Assembly: GCA_047921175.1 (NCBI GenBank) | Contig: JBLRWQ010000079.1 | Coordinates: 1 to 13,031, forward strand | Source of the DNA: T1Sed10-7 sp047921175 | Lineage (GTDB): Bacteria; Actinomycetota; Nitriliruptoria; Nitriliruptorales; Nitriliruptoraceae | DNA: 13,031 nt | Reading direction: 5' to 3' | Shown: piece after piece, positions 12,489 to 13,031 of the stretch | Layout: each line of letters starts with the position of its first letter | Numbering within the stretch: the first letter of the stretch is position 1 | The notes under the pieces: generated by a model | What the model saw: the letters and a program-made list of their open reading frames with translations, nothing else | Told to the model about the DNA's origin: nothing | The model's database searches: none | Position numbers and translations under genes: made by a program

Positions 12489-13031
12489 GTGCGCATCGCC
12501 GTGACCGGGTCCATCGCCACCGACTACCTCATGACCTTCCCGGGGCGGTTCTCCGAGCAGCTCGTGGCCGACCAGCTCGACCGGGTCAGCCTGTCCTTCC
12601 TGGTGGACGAGCTGGAGGTCCGCCGCGGTGGGGTGGCCGCCAACATCTCCTTCGGGCTGGCCCAGCTGGGGCTGGCACCGGTGCTGGTCGGTGCGGTCGG
12701 GCAGGACTTCGACGGCGACTACCGCGCCTGGCTGTCGCGCCACGGGGTCGACACCTCCGGCGTGCACGTCTCGGAGCTCAAGCACACCGCCCGGTTCCTG
12801 TGCACCACCGACCTCGACCAGAACCAGATGGCGTCGTTCTACACCGGGGCGATGGAGGAGGCGCGTTTCATCGAGCTGGCACCCCTGGCCGAGCGCCACG
12901 GCGCGCTGGACATGGTCGTGATCTCCCCCAACGACCCCGAGGCCATGGTCCGCCACACGATCGAGTGCCGCCAGCTCGGCATGCCCTTCATGGCCGATCC
13001 CGGCCAGCAGCTGGCCCGCATGGACGGCCCG
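12489..13031 (+). CDS. Adenosine kinase-like PfkB-family carbohydrate kinase, N-terminal part (3' end outside window)
   Basis: The frame from GTG 12489 is open to the window edge, 181 codons. The start RIAVTGSIATDYLMTFPGRF, then VSLSFLVDELEVRRGGVAAN (the GG motif of PfkB signature 1), AQLGLAPVLVGAVGQDFDGDY, HTARFLCTTDLDQNQMASFY and ISPNDPEAMVRHTIECR, closely follow the mycobacterial adenosine kinase type (AdoK, Rv2202c) as I recall its sequence. That enzyme phosphorylates adenosine to AMP and belongs to the ribokinase family rather than the eukaryotic adenosine-kinase group. The ATP-binding and catalytic-base motif near the C-terminus lies beyond the window and cannot be checked. The gene is divergent from lat and shares the intergenic palindrome. 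Other sugar or nucleoside substrates remain possible. Confidence 0.88.
   Translation, partial: MRIAVTGSIATDYLMTFPGRFSEQLVADQLDRVSLSFLVDELEVRRGGVAANISFGLAQLGLAPVLVGAVGQDFDGDYRAWLSRHGVDTSGVHVSELKHTARFLCTTDLDQNQMASFYTGAMEEARFIELAPLAERHGALDMVVISPNDPEAMVRHTIECRQLGMPFMADPGQQLARMDGP

Noticed and set aside
12459..12956. 165-codon minus-strand frame at the right end
   Set aside because: It is antisense to the well-matching PfkB kinase frame starting at GTG 12489.

Overview
The window is GC-rich throughout, with GTG/TTG starts, four-base ATGA/GTGA stop-start overlaps, TANNNT-type -10 boxes and at least one apparently leaderless gene. With the gene content (DUF2252, PAC2-family protein, mycobacterial-type adenosine kinase, lysine 6-aminotransferase), this points to an actinobacterial chromosome. 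The exact lineage cannot be fixed from the sequence; a deep-branching high-GC group is as plausible as a mycolic-acid genus. No rRNA, tRNA, CRISPR array or intact insertion sequence was seen.

Left end (1-2085): the C-terminal half of a DUF2252 protein, then a small accessory-looking patch. It holds a promoter followed by four 9-bp-phased direct repeats, an excisionase/BldC-like helix-turn-helix protein, and a translationally coupled gene of unknown function that starts on TTG inside the previous stop region. After it lies a decayed toxin-antitoxin locus: an AT-rich operator/promoter-like element is joined directly to the 3' part of a PIN-domain (VapC-like) gene, with no antitoxin gene and no PIN N-terminus.

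Transport and regulation block (2091-5601): on the minus strand, an XRE-cupin regulator overlaps an MFS transporter by 4 bp. Facing away from it on the plus strand is azlC-azlD, a two-component branched-chain amino-acid exporter. Between them is a 54-residue single-TM protein gene. Two 29-bp elements identical at 25 positions flank this small gene, one near each divergent transcription unit; they are the best candidates for operators of a shared circuit.

Housekeeping block (5611-9200): a minus-strand operon of a THUMP-like SAM-dependent methyltransferase, a small zinc-ribbon protein and ribonuclease HI with an added N-terminal zinc ribbon. Divergent from it is a PAC2-family gene that appears leaderless and is followed by two strong hairpins.

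Lysine catabolism block (9333-12347): lysine 6-aminotransferase (lat), then an aldehyde dehydrogenase expected to oxidise the semialdehyde/piperideine-6-carboxylate to 2-aminoadipate. The gap between them carries an 8-bp-arm hairpin abutting three 26-bp tandem repeats, the last of which contains the lat stop codon. A 20-bp CACGTG-containing palindrome overlies the predicted -35 region of lat. The divergent gene at the right edge is an adenosine kinase-like PfkB kinase, cut off by the window end.
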